From: Paraburkholderia solitsugae
GTDB lineage: Bacteria > Pseudomonadota > Gammaproteobacteria > Burkholderiales > Burkholderiaceae
NCBI RefSeq assembly: GCF_013177695.1
Contig: NZ_WOEY01000029.1
Span: 34,582-98,581 of the forward strand
Direction: 5' to 3'
Length of the DNA: 64,000 bases
Shown here in pieces: positions 10,671 through 19,259 of this stretch. A model generated the notes under the pieces. It was not told where the DNA came from and searched no databases. It was given only the letters and a program-made list of their open reading frames with translations. Numbering within the stretch: position 1 is the stretch's first letter; each line of letters starts with the position of its first letter. A program made the position numbers and the translations under genes.

Positions 10671-11078
10671 ATGACAGCGACGATCGAAAAAGTCGTCTTG
10701 CCTCCGATTCCGGCGAAGCGCTACTTCACGATTGGTGAGGTGAGCGAACTATGCGGCGTGAAACCGCATGTGCTGCGCTATTGGGAACAGGAGTTCACGC
10801 AGTTGCGGCCGGTCAAGCGGCGCGGCAATCGCCGGTACTACCAGCATCACGAGGTGCTGTTGATCCGGCGGATTCGTGAGTTGTTGTATGAGCAGGGCTT
10901 CACGATCAACGGGGCGCGCAATCGGCTTGATTCACCCGGTTGTGGTGCGCATGGTGCGCCGACTGACGTGGTCGAGGAAGGCGAGGGCGCAGCAGCGCCG
11001 GCAGCAACAACGGCTGCGGTGGACGTCGAGCAGTTGCGCAAGGAATTGCTGCATGTGATCGATTTGTTAGGGCACTAG
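10671..11078 (+). CDS. MerR-family transcriptional regulator
   Basis: 135 residues with an N-terminal winged helix of the MerR type: [22 protein letters not shown] at about 18-39, then the RRGNRRYY wing. No metal-binding Cys cluster is visible; the C-terminus is a short Ala-rich and Glu-rich tail with a helix, so the effector is unknown. It lies 46 bp after ihfA, the usual place for this conserved MerR-like gene. Confidence 0.9.
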   Translation: MTATIEKVVLPPIPAKRYFTIGEVSELCGVKPHVLRYWEQEFTQLRPVKRRGNRRYYQHHEVLLIRRIRELLYEQGFTINGARNRLDSPGCGAHGAPTDVVEEGEGAAAPAATTAAVDVEQLRKELLHVIDLLGH

Positions 11079-11101
11079 TTTGCTTTGTTAGCGCAGGGCG
11101 G

Positions 11102-11130
11102 TTCTAATCGCTCGAAGTGTCTGTTATAAT
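11102..11130 (+). promoter_or_regulatory. Promoter of tRNA-Pro
   Basis: Perfect TATAAT at 11125-11130 with a weak -35 TTCTAA at 11102-11107 and a 17-bp spacer. The -10 box ends 11 bp before the tRNA. Confidence 0.6.
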
Positions 11131-11141
11131 TTTCAGCTGTT

Positions 11142-11219
<78 letters not shown>

Positions 11220-11226
11220 TAGATAT

Positions 11227-11263
11227 AAGGCTCTCACGGCTTCGGCTTTGAGGGCCTTTTTCT
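11227..11263 (+). terminator. Terminator after tRNA-Pro, inside the element
   Basis: Stem AAGGCTCTCA-GGC / GCT-TGAGGGCCTT followed by TTTTTC. It lies on the element side of attL. A different terminator lies after attR (21322-21356), so tRNA-Pro has a terminator both with and without the element. Confidence 0.75.
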
Positions 11264-11284
11264 TTTCTGCTGGCAATCCACGGA

Positions 11285-11307
11285 ATGTGCCCAACAATGT
11301 GCCCAAC
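11285..11307 (+). repeat. Left integrase arm-site candidate (tandem 12-bp repeat)
   Basis: Contains ATGTGCCCAACA repeated in tandem (the second copy lacks the last base). An identical 23-bp block in the same orientation lies at 21115-21137 inside the other end. One copy near each end, 65-150 bp from the att core, fits arm-type integrase binding sites. Confidence 0.65.
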
Positions 11308-11349
11308 GGATTGGCGGGCTGGGAGATGGGAGTGCACGTCGTTGCAGTC

Positions 11350-11361
11350 GCAATCAATTGC
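11350..11361 (+). repeat. GCAATCAATTGC motif, copy 1
   Basis: Exact copy of the 12-bp motif (GCAAT-CA-ATTGC), intergenic between attL and the 3' end of the HEPN-like gene. Confidence 0.8.
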
Positions 11362-11396
11362 ACCAGCCGATCATCATGCGGAGGGGGGGCGATGAG

Positions 11397-11966
11397 TCAC
11401 GGCCACCGCGTCCGCATTGCATTTAAAACGCTCGCCAGTTGTGATCCGGCTTCAATGCTGTAATCGTCAATAAGTTGACCAAGCGCGACCGTTGGGTAAG
11501 TTCTTCCGCTTCCTTTTTCCCAGCGTTCATACTTAATCGATCTATAGTCGCCGAAGCCACGACCCATGAACGACCGGACGACGGTCGGGCGTGGTCGATC
11601 CTTCTTTGCCGGATGGCCTGCACACTCGTTCCTGAGATCGCGAAGGACTTGCCACGCGGTCAGGTGCTTGGCGGTAAAGGCCTGCTTAAGGACGACTCTT
11701 GATAGCTCTGCGATGGCGTCTTGCTGGATGATCACCGCCTGAAGAACACCCCAGAATTCCAAGTAGGCCTGCAGCGGTTCGTCAAGGGGGAAACCCCGTA
11801 CGCGGTGCGCCAGAAGACACTCTGTCGAGTCCTGTAGCAGATACATACTGGTGTAATAAGCGGCATAGTCATCCTCACTCCCCGATGCGTAGAAGAAGGC
11901 TTGGCAGGCGCTACTCGCATGAAAGTAGTCGTATATTTCGTTGCGGCGCTGCGCGATAGTTTTCAT
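11397..11966 (-). CDS. Hypothetical protein, possibly HEPN-like
   Basis: 189 residues, mostly predicted helix. ATG 11966 follows GGAAGACG. The segment LRDLRNECAGHPAKKDRP holds R112-x5-H118, which fits the Rx4-6H signature of HEPN-superfamily proteins (often RNases of toxin-antitoxin or defence systems). No partner antitoxin or nucleotidyltransferase is adjacent. It faces attL, is the leftmost element gene and is transcribed towards tRNA-Pro. The HEPN reading rests on one short motif. Confidence 0.7.
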   Translation of the reverse strand: MKTIAQRRNEIYDYFHASSACQAFFYASGSEDDYAAYYTSMYLLQDSTECLLAHRVRGFPLDEPLQAYLEFWGVLQAVIIQQDAIAELSRVVLKQAFTAKHLTAWQVLRDLRNECAGHPAKKDRPRPTVVRSFMGRGFGDYRSIKYERWEKGSGRTYPTVALGQLIDDYSIEAGSQLASVLNAMRTRWP

Positions 11967-12339
11967 TTTTCGTCTTCCGGTAGCAGGTGTTCTGGATGCG
12001 CCGCATCATAAAGCGAAGGCGATTCCGCAATCTGGCTCAACAGGAACGCCGTGAGCAATCCTATACCACCACGCACAAGCATGATCGTCGGCAGTGCAAT
12101 TGATCGCATTCATGCTGTGCCGGGAAGGGAAGTCGTCGAGCGGCTCGGTGGTATGTATCCGCCACTTTGCTACCCCCTGACACTCCCGTTGCGTTGTGGA
12201 TGGCTTGCCACACCGTTCCGCTATTCAGCGCGTCGCGCTTTCACAGCTATATCGCGTTGTCATCAGGAGGTGAGGCGGACTATGCCGGAATAAAAGCATA
12301 GGCGGGAGACAAGTTAACCCGATGCGCTCGACTCTTGGC
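11967..12339. other. Non-coding stretch inside the element
   Basis: No convincing gene. An 80-codon frame at 12051-12293 lacks a good ribosome binding site and any recognisable fold. It contains one near-copy of the 12-bp motif (GCAATTGATCGC at 12096-12107, one mismatch). Confidence 0.5.
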
Positions 12340-12369
12340 TTGACATAGATAGACTCACTAATATATAAA
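12340..12369 (+). promoter_or_regulatory. Sigma-70 promoter for the AlpA-like gene
   Basis: Perfect TTGACA (12340-12345), 18-bp spacer, TATAAA (12364-12369) in a locally AT-rich stretch. The first gene downstream is the AlpA regulator at 12538, leaving a leader of roughly 160 nt. Confidence 0.7.
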
Positions 12370-12537
12370 TAGTTATCCGTACCAATGGAGTGGTGGGGCA
12401 GAAGTTAGTCCCGACGGATCGCCTGCAATGGGCGATACAGGCACTCCGGCGTACGGACATTTCCCTTCGAATGTCCTCGCCGAAGCAATGAACCGGCGAG
12501 ATGCGCGTGTGCGCCTCGTCTAACTGAGGAATTGCAT

Positions 12538-12804
12538 ATGGCCGTTACATTCGTCAAAAAACACCAAAGCACCCCATCCACAACCCCATCGGCGGGGCGC
12601 GGTCACACTCGGGCTAAAGCGCCGGAAATCAGTCTTGACCAGCCGGGACGATTGCGGGTTGCGCATCTATTGGCGCTCTTCGGAATCTCTCATGCCACGC
12701 TCTATGCCGGGATACAGTCCGGGCGCTACCCGAAGCGCGACGGGTTGGACGGAAGACTTCCCTACTGGAAGACGGAGACAATCCGCGAGTTTCTTCGTTC
12801 GTAA
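12538..12804 (+). CDS. AlpA-family HTH regulator / excisionase-like protein
   Basis: 88 residues with a C-terminal helix-turn-helix of the AlpA/MerR-like type: QPGRLRVAHLLALFGISHATLYAG (in two parts from residue 35), then G-R-Y-P and a PYWKTETIREFL tail. AlpA proteins control integrase and excision genes in P4-like elements. ATG 12538 follows TGAGGAATTGC. A paralogue with the same core pattern is encoded at 19418-19735 next to the integrase; this copy lies upstream of a Rep-like gene, so it may control replication or maintenance. Confidence 0.85.
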   Translation: MAVTFVKKHQSTPSTTPSAGRGHTRAKAPEISLDQPGRLRVAHLLALFGISHATLYAGIQSGRYPKRDGLDGRLPYWKTETIREFLRS

Positions 12805-13002
12805 GCGTAACGCGCTCAACCGAGGGGGCGCTCATTGGCTCGTGAGGTCAAGAGCAACCCCACCACAGCAGCTTGATTGCCGTTGCGCTTGCAGTCGAAC
12901 GCTTCCGCTTCTCATTGAACCGAAACGGGACCAAGGCTCCTGCTAATGACAAGAGAGTAGCCGGAAAAAGTTGCGTGAAAAATGCCAACGGAGTGGCTTG
13001 AA

Positions 13003-13881
13003 ATGATGGAATTTCTCCCAACAAGACTGGATCGCACGATCATACAGAGGTCGCTTTCAAAGCAGACCTATATTGATGTGCTGGCCCCCTTCAAATCGCT
13101 ATGCGGAAGCTATCTGACAAAGGCTGACTTTTGGTCCAACAAGAACATGCAGGGGGCCGACGGATGGTTCCTCGAGGACGCGATACGTGTCGAGTTGAGG
13201 TCGTGTTACAGCAAATACTTCGTCCGGTACACGCTTTTCCCCGCACGATTGACCACGCCCGCGTTCGAGGCGTTCGTTGCGAAAACCATCGCACTCGGGT
13301 CGGCTGGATACTCGAACGCGCTTGCGCACGGATACTTGCGCGAATTCGAAATTGCCGTGGACTTTCCGGACAGACACACAAAGGACTACTTATTCCATCG
13401 TCATGGAGTTCGCTCCGGCAAGCATATAAAGGGAAACCAACAAATCGCCGGAACCCATTATCAAGGCTCGTTAAGCTCCGCTCTACAAACGTATGCATAC
13501 AACAAGGCGGAACAGATGGCCGAGGTGGGACAGGTCTGCGCATTCGAAAACCTGATGCGTATCGAAGCGAGATTCAGGAAGAGGACCGTCAAGCTCGGCG
13601 AGCTGGCGAACTTGGAGAATCCATTTTGCAAGCTTGTCGTATGTTCGATGCAGGACCTCTACCAGACCGTCCATCCTGAACCTGCAATATGGAAATCGTT
13701 TCTAGCGAAGGCGACAGTGCTGGGTGTTCCAGCCGCAATGGCTAGTTTTTCGCCGAAATATCGGCAACAGTTTCGCGCCATTCTCAAACAGCGTGGAGCG
13801 CCATGGTGGAAACCGATGGCGTTGATGAAAGGCTTTCCCGAACGGGCGGCGGAGCAGTTGCGACTGGATCTGTGCAATTGA
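13003..13881 (+). CDS. Putative replication initiation (Rep-like) protein
   Basis: 292 residues from ATG 13003; CGGAG sits 9 bp upstream, which favours this start over ATG 12982. I see no certain family match. The pattern of a charged strand LREFEIAVDFP (about 112-122), then a YNK segment (about 166-168) and RIEARFRKR (about 186-194), is reminiscent of rolling-circle Rep proteins of inoviruses and small plasmids. Position after an AlpA regulator in a small integrative element supports a role in element replication. The stop codon overlaps a copy of the GCAATTGATTGC motif. The family call needs a profile search. Confidence 0.6.
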   Translation: MMEFLPTRLDRTIIQRSLSKQTYIDVLAPFKSLCGSYLTKADFWSNKNMQGADGWFLEDAIRVELRSCYSKYFVRYTLFPARLTTPAFEAFVAKTIALGSAGYSNALAHGYLREFEIAVDFPDRHTKDYLFHRHGVRSGKHIKGNQQIAGTHYQGSLSSALQTYAYNKAEQMAEVGQVCAFENLMRIEARFRKRTVKLGELANLENPFCKLVVCSMQDLYQTVHPEPAIWKSFLAKATVLGVPAAMASFSPKYRQQFRAILKQRGAPWWKPMALMKGFPERAAEQLRLDLCN

Positions 13882-13885
13882 TTGC
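13874..13885 (-). repeat. GCAATCAATTGC motif, copy 2
   Basis: Exact copy in reverse orientation (GCAATTGATTGC), overlapping the stop codon of the Rep-like gene. Confidence 0.8.
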
Positions 13886-14026
13886 AACCAGCACAGCCTC
13901 CCGGCAGAGCGAACCATCTCAGTCCCATTCCGAACCTATCCTGTTCACGACAGGGGATGTACTAGCTCTTGAGTGAAGCGGCGTCGCGAGGCGGCTTAGG
14001 TTTGAATGAACTCTTCCGGGCATGCT

Positions 14027-14632
14027 TCATGGATGTGTCTGGAGCAGCGCGTCGAACAATTCATTTGTCCACGTCCGTCGCTCCTCGACAAACCGGCGCT
14101 GTGATTCAGAGCCCCATGACCTCAGGTCTTCAATGATCTCAGCCATAGTGAGAACATCAAAGAATCCCTTTTCAGTTACGGCCGCTTTGCGTCCTTCTGG
14201 CGTGGCATCGCCCCAGATCAGGATCGCACCGTCAATATAGATCTCCTTTCCGTGTACGAACACCTGCTGCGCGGGCGAGTTGGCGGCAGCGTCCAGCAAT
14301 GCAAAGAACGCTGCTTTGTTGTGGTGATCTAGCTGCTTAACATCGGTCAGGATGAGGTATTTGTAATTTTCGTACTCAATCTCGCATTTGAGCTCAGCGA
14401 CGTAAGATTTGCCGGTGGCCTTGTCGCGCAAGGTGAAGTCAAGGGTGGAACCCGACTTCTCTCCCCGCTTCCTGAGTGTCGGTCGCCCCAAGTCCTCATA
14501 GGGGCAGCGTGGATCGCTAGCCCAGAGACGGACTAGCTCCTCCGAAAAGATTCCAAAGACGCGGGACAAGTATTTTCCCCTCGCCATCGGGGCATCCGGT
14601 CTTCGAAATGTCGAGAGGAAGTGATCGCTCAT
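14027..14632 (-). CDS. Hypothetical protein with PD-(D/E)XK-like motif
   Basis: 201 residues from ATG 14632, which follows TAGGGAAACC; the open frame upstream to 14725 looks non-native. D65, D70 and E80-L-K82 lie on consecutive predicted strands (LDFTLRD ... YVAELKCE), the arrangement of the PD-(D/E)XK nuclease fold used by restriction and repair enzymes. No methyltransferase or helicase partner is nearby. It could be a stand-alone nuclease or an inactive relative. Codon use looks less GC-biased than in the core genes. Confidence 0.7.
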   Translation of the reverse strand: MSDHFLSTFRRPDAPMARGKYLSRVFGIFSEELVRLWASDPRCPYEDLGRPTLRKRGEKSGSTLDFTLRDKATGKSYVAELKCEIEYENYKYLILTDVKQLDHHNKAAFFALLDAAANSPAQQVFVHGKEIYIDGAILIWGDATPEGRKAAVTEKGFFDVLTMAEIIEDLRSWGSESQRRFVEERRTWTNELFDALLQTHP

Positions 14633-14908
14633 GGTTTCCCTACGGTACCCGGACTCTGCAATTGGTTGCAGCCGCGACTTCTGTAACCATTTGACGAACC
14701 GCGTCTGGGGCGTCAAACATTTCACTCAATTATTTGACGAACCTGCAATAACCTCGATTCGCCAGCTGTTCGGGAACGACGATTCTAGAGGCCAAACAAG
14801 AGAACTGGGACCAAAAAAACGGCGGTTTCGCTCGGCTCGCGAGCCCTACGTGCCGATCGCCGGTCAACACCACAATCGGCTCGCGGTTAAAAAACGGTAG
14901 CATCGAAC

Positions 14909-15137
14909 ATGACGAACAAGAGGTGTAACTCTAGCGATGAGCCGTTCACCGAACTCGATGGCCTCGATCCGCGCAAGTTCACGGACGACATTCTGGATGA
15001 AAGCCCGGAACCGACCGACGACGAGGTCTTCGAAGGCATCTACCAGTCGGGTCTCGGTCTGCGGGACGGACAACCCTGCCTACCCGGACTGGCTCGCGTG
15101 GCTCACGAAGAACCACCCCGACGATCCTGCCACGTAA
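14909..15137 (+). pseudogene. Frameshifted copy of the SEL1-protein C-terminal tail
   Basis: Frame from ATG 14909 reads LDGLDPRKF...DDEVFEGIYQSGLGL. The match to the SEL1 protein tail (18219-19259) then continues in another frame as YPDWLAWLTKNHPDDPAT to a stop at 15137. A single-base indel near 15065-15085 joins the two. The SEL1 protein has the intact version (LDGLDPRKF ... FEGIYGSGL ... WLKANHPDDPAT). The downstream flank is part of a 124-bp perfect repeat, so this is a duplicated gene end that has decayed. It could once have been a small stand-alone gene. Confidence 0.75.
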
Positions 15138-15354
15138 GCAACGCAGGAATCGGCGGCAAGGGTCGATGGACCTTGCAATCAATTGCACGATGCCACGATG
15201 CAATCCTGACAGGCTCATTGATTCGGATGCACGTGTGTGCGGTGGCCTCCGATGCGTCGATCGGCGCGTAGGCCGGATGCCGGATCACGTACTCCTTGTG
15301 ACCGGACGTGTTGCCCCTTTCTTCTATCGTTGGGTGTTCCACCTTGCGTGCCAT
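15103..15354 (-). CDS. Small hypothetical protein downstream of the secreted protein gene
   Basis: 83 residues from ATG 15354, 1 bp after the stop of the upstream minus-strand gene, with GGAAGGGGACG in its 3' end as ribosome binding site; this suggests translational coupling. The C-terminal half is read from the antisense of the 124-bp repeat, and I see no family features. It may be a chance frame. Confidence 0.35.
   Translation of the reverse strand: MARKVEHPTIEERGNTSGHKEYVIRHPAYAPIDASEATAHTCIRINEPVRIASWHRAIDCKVHRPLPPIPALLTWQDRRGGSS
15120..15243 (+). repeat. 124-bp direct repeat, copy A
   Basis: Identical over 124 bp to 19242-19365. Starts in the last codons of the SEL1-tail remnant, runs past its stop, and includes a GCAATCAATTGC motif. 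Marks a segmental duplication within the element. Confidence 0.9.
15175..15186 (+). repeat. GCAATCAATTGC motif, copy 3
   Basis: Exact copy, inside repeat A. Confidence 0.8.
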
Positions 15355-15355
15355 C

Positions 15356-15700
15356 CTAATCGTCCCCTTCCTCGCAGAGTTCATTGATTTCGGCTGCGGC
15401 GTCGCCGACCCGGTACGCAATGATGACCCTATCGTTGTACGCGGCAAATCTTGACAGCCGTGCCTGGTCCGACCGGTCCCGGTAGCTCACATAGCCACAC
15501 AGCGCCTTGGCCGTCGCATGCGCCGATACGATCGTCGCGGTGCCGAGCGAGACCTCGGAGTCGTAGTTCAGCAGTCGCAGCGCGTCGTGCCGCGACACCG
15601 GGCATTCAGTCGTGCCATAGCCGCCGCACTCACCCGCCTGCGCGAACGTGCAGCCCAGCGCGAGACCAATCGTTAAGCCGATTTTAAGTAGCTTTTTCAT
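15356..15700 (-). CDS. Small secreted hypothetical protein
   Basis: 114 residues with a classical signal peptide (MKKLLKIGLTIGLALG...AQA, cleavage predicted after residue 22) and a short mature part with four Cys, which could form disulfides in the periplasm. No family recognised. The lone Cys in the signal sequence is not in a lipobox context. It is the second of two exported-protein genes on this strand, after the lipoprotein gene at 15788-16582. Confidence 0.75.
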   Translation of the reverse strand: MKKLLKIGLTIGLALGCTFAQAGECGGYGTTECPVSRHDALRLLNYDSEVSLGTATIVSAHATAKALCGYVSYRDRSDQARLSRFAAYNDRVIIAYRVGDAAAEINELCEEGDD

Positions 15701-15787
15701 TTTCGTTTATCCGATATGAGGCAGCAGCGCCAGCACACGTTCTACCTGCACCGCGACAAGGCGCTGCCCCATCGTGAACGGCAAATA

Positions 15788-16582
15788 TCAACCCTTCGTC
15801 GCCAGAACGACGAACGCGTGATCTCTTTGCGAGGTCACGCCCGCCGCGACGAGCTGATTTCCGGACACCACGGCTTCAAAATTCAGTGAACTGCCGGAAC
15901 CGAGCAAGCATGAACTGCTATTGAATGTCACCTTGCCATCAAGCACATGCTTTCCGGTTGACCGGGGCGCAACGGAGCCGCTGAAAGTGCAGGTCCCATT
16001 GGCACCGGTGAACGTGCCATCCGCCGCGACAGTCAAGCTCACCGGAACGCTCGACGCCTCAGTCTGACCGGTCCATGTTCCTTGCGCTTCAGACAGCGTT
16101 GCAGGCGAGTCGTACAACGAGTTGTAGTCCCCGTTGAATGTCACGCTGGTCGTGCCCTGCGGGAACGGCGATGAAAGAGATTGAGCAGCCGCAACCGTGC
16201 CGGACAGGGATTTCTTGGCAGTGAAGGATCCGGATGTGGTCGCCGCAACGGGCACATCCGACGAGGGATAGGCCACCGCCGCCGAGTCGGAAAAATTGCC
16301 TCCGCTCGCGGTCATGACCCCTTCAACAAGGCCCACGCCACTTGTCGATGTGGGCACGATGAAATACTGACCGTTCTCCAGAACGAGGGTTGATACTGCA
16401 AGCCCGGTGCTTGTCCCACCTCCCCAAATACCCTCGGGAATGACCGTGGACGCTTTGGGCGCAGGCGTACAGGCAACCCACCCTGCACTTGTCGCTTGCA
16501 TACATGGTCCGTCACCGCCGCCGCCACCGCACGCCGCGACAATAGGAAGCGTCAACATGGCGACCTTAGTTCTGATTTTCAT
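15788..16582 (-). CDS. Putative lipoprotein, element cargo
   Basis: 264 residues. A signal-peptidase II signal with lipobox P-I-V-A-A-C (Cys18) is followed by a flexible Gly run. The mature part is rich in Thr, Ser, Gly and Val and looks all-beta, with repeated GTWTG/GTFTG-like strands, as in surface lipoproteins. No catalytic motif is seen and the family is unknown. It may alter the cell surface of the host. Confidence 0.8.
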   Translation of the reverse strand: MKIRTKVAMLTLPIVAACGGGGGDGPCMQATSAGWVACTPAPKASTVIPEGIWGGGTSTGLAVSTLVLENGQYFIVPTSTSGVGLVEGVMTASGGNFSDSAAVAYPSSDVPVAATTSGSFTAKKSLSGTVAAAQSLSSPFPQGTTSVTFNGDYNSLYDSPATLSEAQGTWTGQTEASSVPVSLTVAADGTFTGANGTCTFSGSVAPRSTGKHVLDGKVTFNSSSCLLGSGSSLNFEAVVSGNQLVAAGVTSQRDHAFVVLATKG

Positions 16583-17085
16583 AACTACCCCCGGTGGATA
16601 TTGTGTTTATTGATATTCTCAACGCGCTCATACGCGCGCCCCGGCCAGCGTTGACGGTGATTCTGCTTCTCGAACATGTGTCCGTTGGTCAGGCGAGGCG
16701 GAGCACGCATGAAGCGCGCCAGGTAGATAAGAGCCTGAGAAAGCGCTGGGCAAGTGCAGTGGTGCGTCGTGATGGGATCTTTTACCGGTCACGGATGATT
16801 CAGGGTTGGAACAGTTTTTCTGGGAGATTATGGTCCGCGCGCGACTCCGCTCAGCGCAACAGCACATTCGCGACTAAATCCCTTGCTGCCCAAACTGTCT
16901 CAGTCCTGAGACGGTTACTTCAAAGGAATAGGTCTTGAGTAGATGACGGCAGCACCGATGTTGCCCCCACGATGATGCAACCCCGAGACATCGCCGCGAA
17001 TTGTGATGCAAGCCCATGACATGTTGCAAAACTGAAAACAAGGGCAGTCGTCGGAGGCATTGATCTCCACACCTAGCCGGACATT

Positions 17086-17097
17086 GCAATCAATTGC
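17086..17097 (+). repeat. GCAATCAATTGC motif, copy 4
   Basis: Exact copy, intergenic, 178 bp upstream of the metallophosphatase start. Confidence 0.8.
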
Positions 17098-17166
17098 ACA
17101 GATGCATATTTCCCACTACCGGGAGTCGACCGTCCCTAAGCGAACCGAGATCGCACTGACATTCGC

Positions 17167-17178
17167 GCAATTGATTGC
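17167..17178 (-). repeat. GCAATCAATTGC motif, copy 5
   Basis: Exact copy in reverse orientation, 97 bp upstream of the metallophosphatase start. Confidence 0.8.
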
Positions 17179-17274
17179 AGGAGCGGCTATCCACGAGATG
17201 GACGCCACGCTCATAACTTGCTATACGTTATTGCGTACGGCGTGACCGCGACAAAAAATACGCACGGGGGAACG

Positions 17275-18207
17275 ATGAGGTACGACATCATCGGTGACAT
17301 TCACGGGCAGGCTGAAAAGCTGCTCGCGCTGTTGCAGCGACTCGGCTACCGGGAGCAGTCCGGCGCATGGAGGCATCCGGAGCGTACGGCGATATTCGTG
17401 GGCGACTTCATCGATCGCGGTCCGCACCAGCTTGAAACCCTGAATATCGTTCGCCCAATGGTCGATGCCGGAAGTGCGATGGCGGTCATGGGCAATCACG
17501 AATTCAATGCAATTGCTTGGTATCTGCGCGATCCCGATCAGGATGACGAATATCTGCGCCCCAGAAAGGGCGAGGTGGGCGGGAAAAACAGGCACCAGCA
17601 CGCGGCGTTCCTCGCCGAAGTCGAGCACAAGCCTGATCTGCACGGTGAGACCATTGACTGGTTCCTCGCCCTGCCGCTGTGGCTCGAATTGCCTGAACTG
17701 CGGGTGATTCATGCCTGCTGGCATCCGGGTTGTATGGCGGAGCTTGAAACACGCTTAAAGCCGGGACACCTGCTGGATGACGCAATGATGGTCAAAGCCA
17801 GTCGCACGGGCACGGTTGAATACCGCATGATCGAGACGCTCTTGAAGGGCGTGGAGGTCCGGCTTCCTGCTAGCGCTTCGTTCATAGACAAGTCGGGCAT
17901 CACCCGACATGAGGCGCGCACACGCTGGTGGGACGGCGCGGCGACAACCTACCGGCAGGCAGCGCTCGTACCCGCTGAGACCAGAGCCCAACTTCCCGAT
18001 ACCGAGATACCTGAGGGCGCGAGGATCGGTTATACCGGCGACAAACCGGTATTCATCGGTCACTACTGGATGACCGGCAGCCCCGATATCCAGTCGCCTA
18101 CGGTCGCTTGCGTTGACTACAGCGCCGGTAAGGATGGTCCGCTTGTAGCCTACCGTTGGAGCGGCGAGTCGGTGTTGTCCTCCCACAATTTTGTTTTGTC
18201 CCAGTAG
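17275..18207 (+). CDS. Metallophosphoesterase (PPP-type)
   Basis: 310 residues from ATG 17275 after GGGGGAACG. It carries the dimetal phosphoesterase motifs in order: GDIHG (7-11), GDFIDRG (43-49), GNHE (73-76), and later His residues (V-I-H-A-C-W-H). This is the set shared by PPP Ser/Thr phosphatases, PrpE-like and ApaH-like enzymes. The substrate (phosphoprotein or dinucleoside polyphosphate) cannot be told from the sequence. It ends 11 bp before the SEL1-repeat gene, so the two are probably cotranscribed. Confidence 0.88.
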   Translation: MRYDIIGDIHGQAEKLLALLQRLGYREQSGAWRHPERTAIFVGDFIDRGPHQLETLNIVRPMVDAGSAMAVMGNHEFNAIAWYLRDPDQDDEYLRPRKGEVGGKNRHQHAAFLAEVEHKPDLHGETIDWFLALPLWLELPELRVIHACWHPGCMAELETRLKPGHLLDDAMMVKASRTGTVEYRMIETLLKGVEVRLPASASFIDKSGITRHEARTRWWDGAATTYRQAALVPAETRAQLPDTEIPEGARIGYTGDKPVFIGHYWMTGSPDIQSPTVACVDYSAGKDGPLVAYRWSGESVLSSHNFVLSQ

Positions 18208-18218
18208 TCGAGGTGTCT

Positions 18219-19259
18219 ATGTCGCCGAAACTTGAAGTGGAGATCAGGAAAGCAAAAAAGGGGGATCCCGAGGCGCAGTTCGCGGTTGCAGAAGCGTATC
18301 GCACCGGCAAAGGCGTCGATGAAGACTTTGCCGAAGCTCTGTACTGGTATCGCGCTGCGGCTGAGCAGGGCAATGTCAGCGCTCAAAACAACCTAGGCAC
18401 GATGTTCCAGAGAGGCATCGGTACCGAGAAAAATCCCAAATTGGCGGTGTACTGGTATCGGCAAGCCGCCGAAGCTGGTGACGAGGTCGCACAGTTCAAC
18501 CTTGCCATGCGCTATGCGCGCGGGGATGGCGTCGAGCAGAACGATACGGAGGCCGCGCACTGGTTCGCGAAGTCGGCCGATCAGGGTTACACCGAGGCCA
18601 TCGGGGAACTCGGAACGATGTACCGGTTTGGGCGAGGGGTGCCGCAGGACATCGCGGCGGCTGCCCGCTATCACACCACAGCAGCACGGAATGGCGACGT
18701 CACGTCGATCGGTAACTTGCTGGGTTATCAGGGTGAGATCGAGAGCGCTGCATTGAGCGGGAGCGCCGTTGCGGCACTGTGCCTCGCCGAGATGCACGGG
18801 AACGGAGTGCCCGTCGAGAAGGATCTGGCGCAGGCCTATGCGTGGCTAGGTTGGGCTAGACGCCTCTGCGAACGTGATGACGACGCCACTCTTCGGCGAG
18901 AGGTCGACATCATGTACCTTGGATTGACCGCAAGCCTGTCTGAGGCGGACCAGCGGCGCGGTGAGGACCTGCTGAAAGCTCTGGCGCTGGGACAGGCGAC
19001 ATCGCAGGTAGAACCTATGCCAGCACGGACTCGACACGTCAACGGCAAATCGAACTCCGGTGGCGAATCACCCGCCGACCTTGATGGCCTCGATCCGCGC
19101 AAGTTCGAGAACGACTTCGACGACGGGCAGGAAGAATCCGACGACGAAGGCTTCGAAGGCATCTATGGGTCCGGGCTGCGTGTGCCCGAAACATCGTCGT
19201 ACTACGAGGCATGGTGCGCGTGGCTGAAGGCAAACCATCCTGACGATCCTGCCACGTAA
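18219..19259 (+). CDS. SEL1-repeat (TPR-like) protein
   Basis: 346 residues from ATG 18219, preceded by GAGGT. At least four SEL1 repeats of about 36 residues run from about 12 to 160 (A-x-Y-W-Y-R-x-A-A-E-x-G patterns), with a degenerate pair at about 190-225. SEL1 repeats form a protein-binding solenoid. The acidic C-terminal tail (LDGLDPRKF to NHPDDPAT) also occurs as a broken copy at 14909-15137. With the adjacent phosphatase it may form a signalling or defence pair; no signal peptide, so likely cytoplasmic. Confidence 0.87.
   Translation: MSPKLEVEIRKAKKGDPEAQFAVAEAYRTGKGVDEDFAEALYWYRAAAEQGNVSAQNNLGTMFQRGIGTEKNPKLAVYWYRQAAEAGDEVAQFNLAMRYARGDGVEQNDTEAAHWFAKSADQGYTEAIGELGTMYRFGRGVPQDIAAAARYHTTAARNGDVTSIGNLLGYQGEIESAALSGSAVAALCLAEMHGNGVPVEKDLAQAYAWLGWARRLCERDDDATLRREVDIMYLGLTASLSEADQRRGEDLLKALALGQATSQVEPMPARTRHVNGKSNSGGESPADLDGLDPRKFENDFDDGQEESDDEGFEGIYGSGLRVPETSSYYEAWCAWLKANHPDDPAT

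Larger units (their letters stand above)
16583..17274. other. 692-bp non-coding stretch
   Basis: No credible gene on either strand: short frames lack ribosome binding sites and family features. It holds two GCAATCAATTGC copies in opposite orientation (17086-17097 and 17167-17178), 81 bp apart, just before the metallophosphatase gene. Confidence 0.5.
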
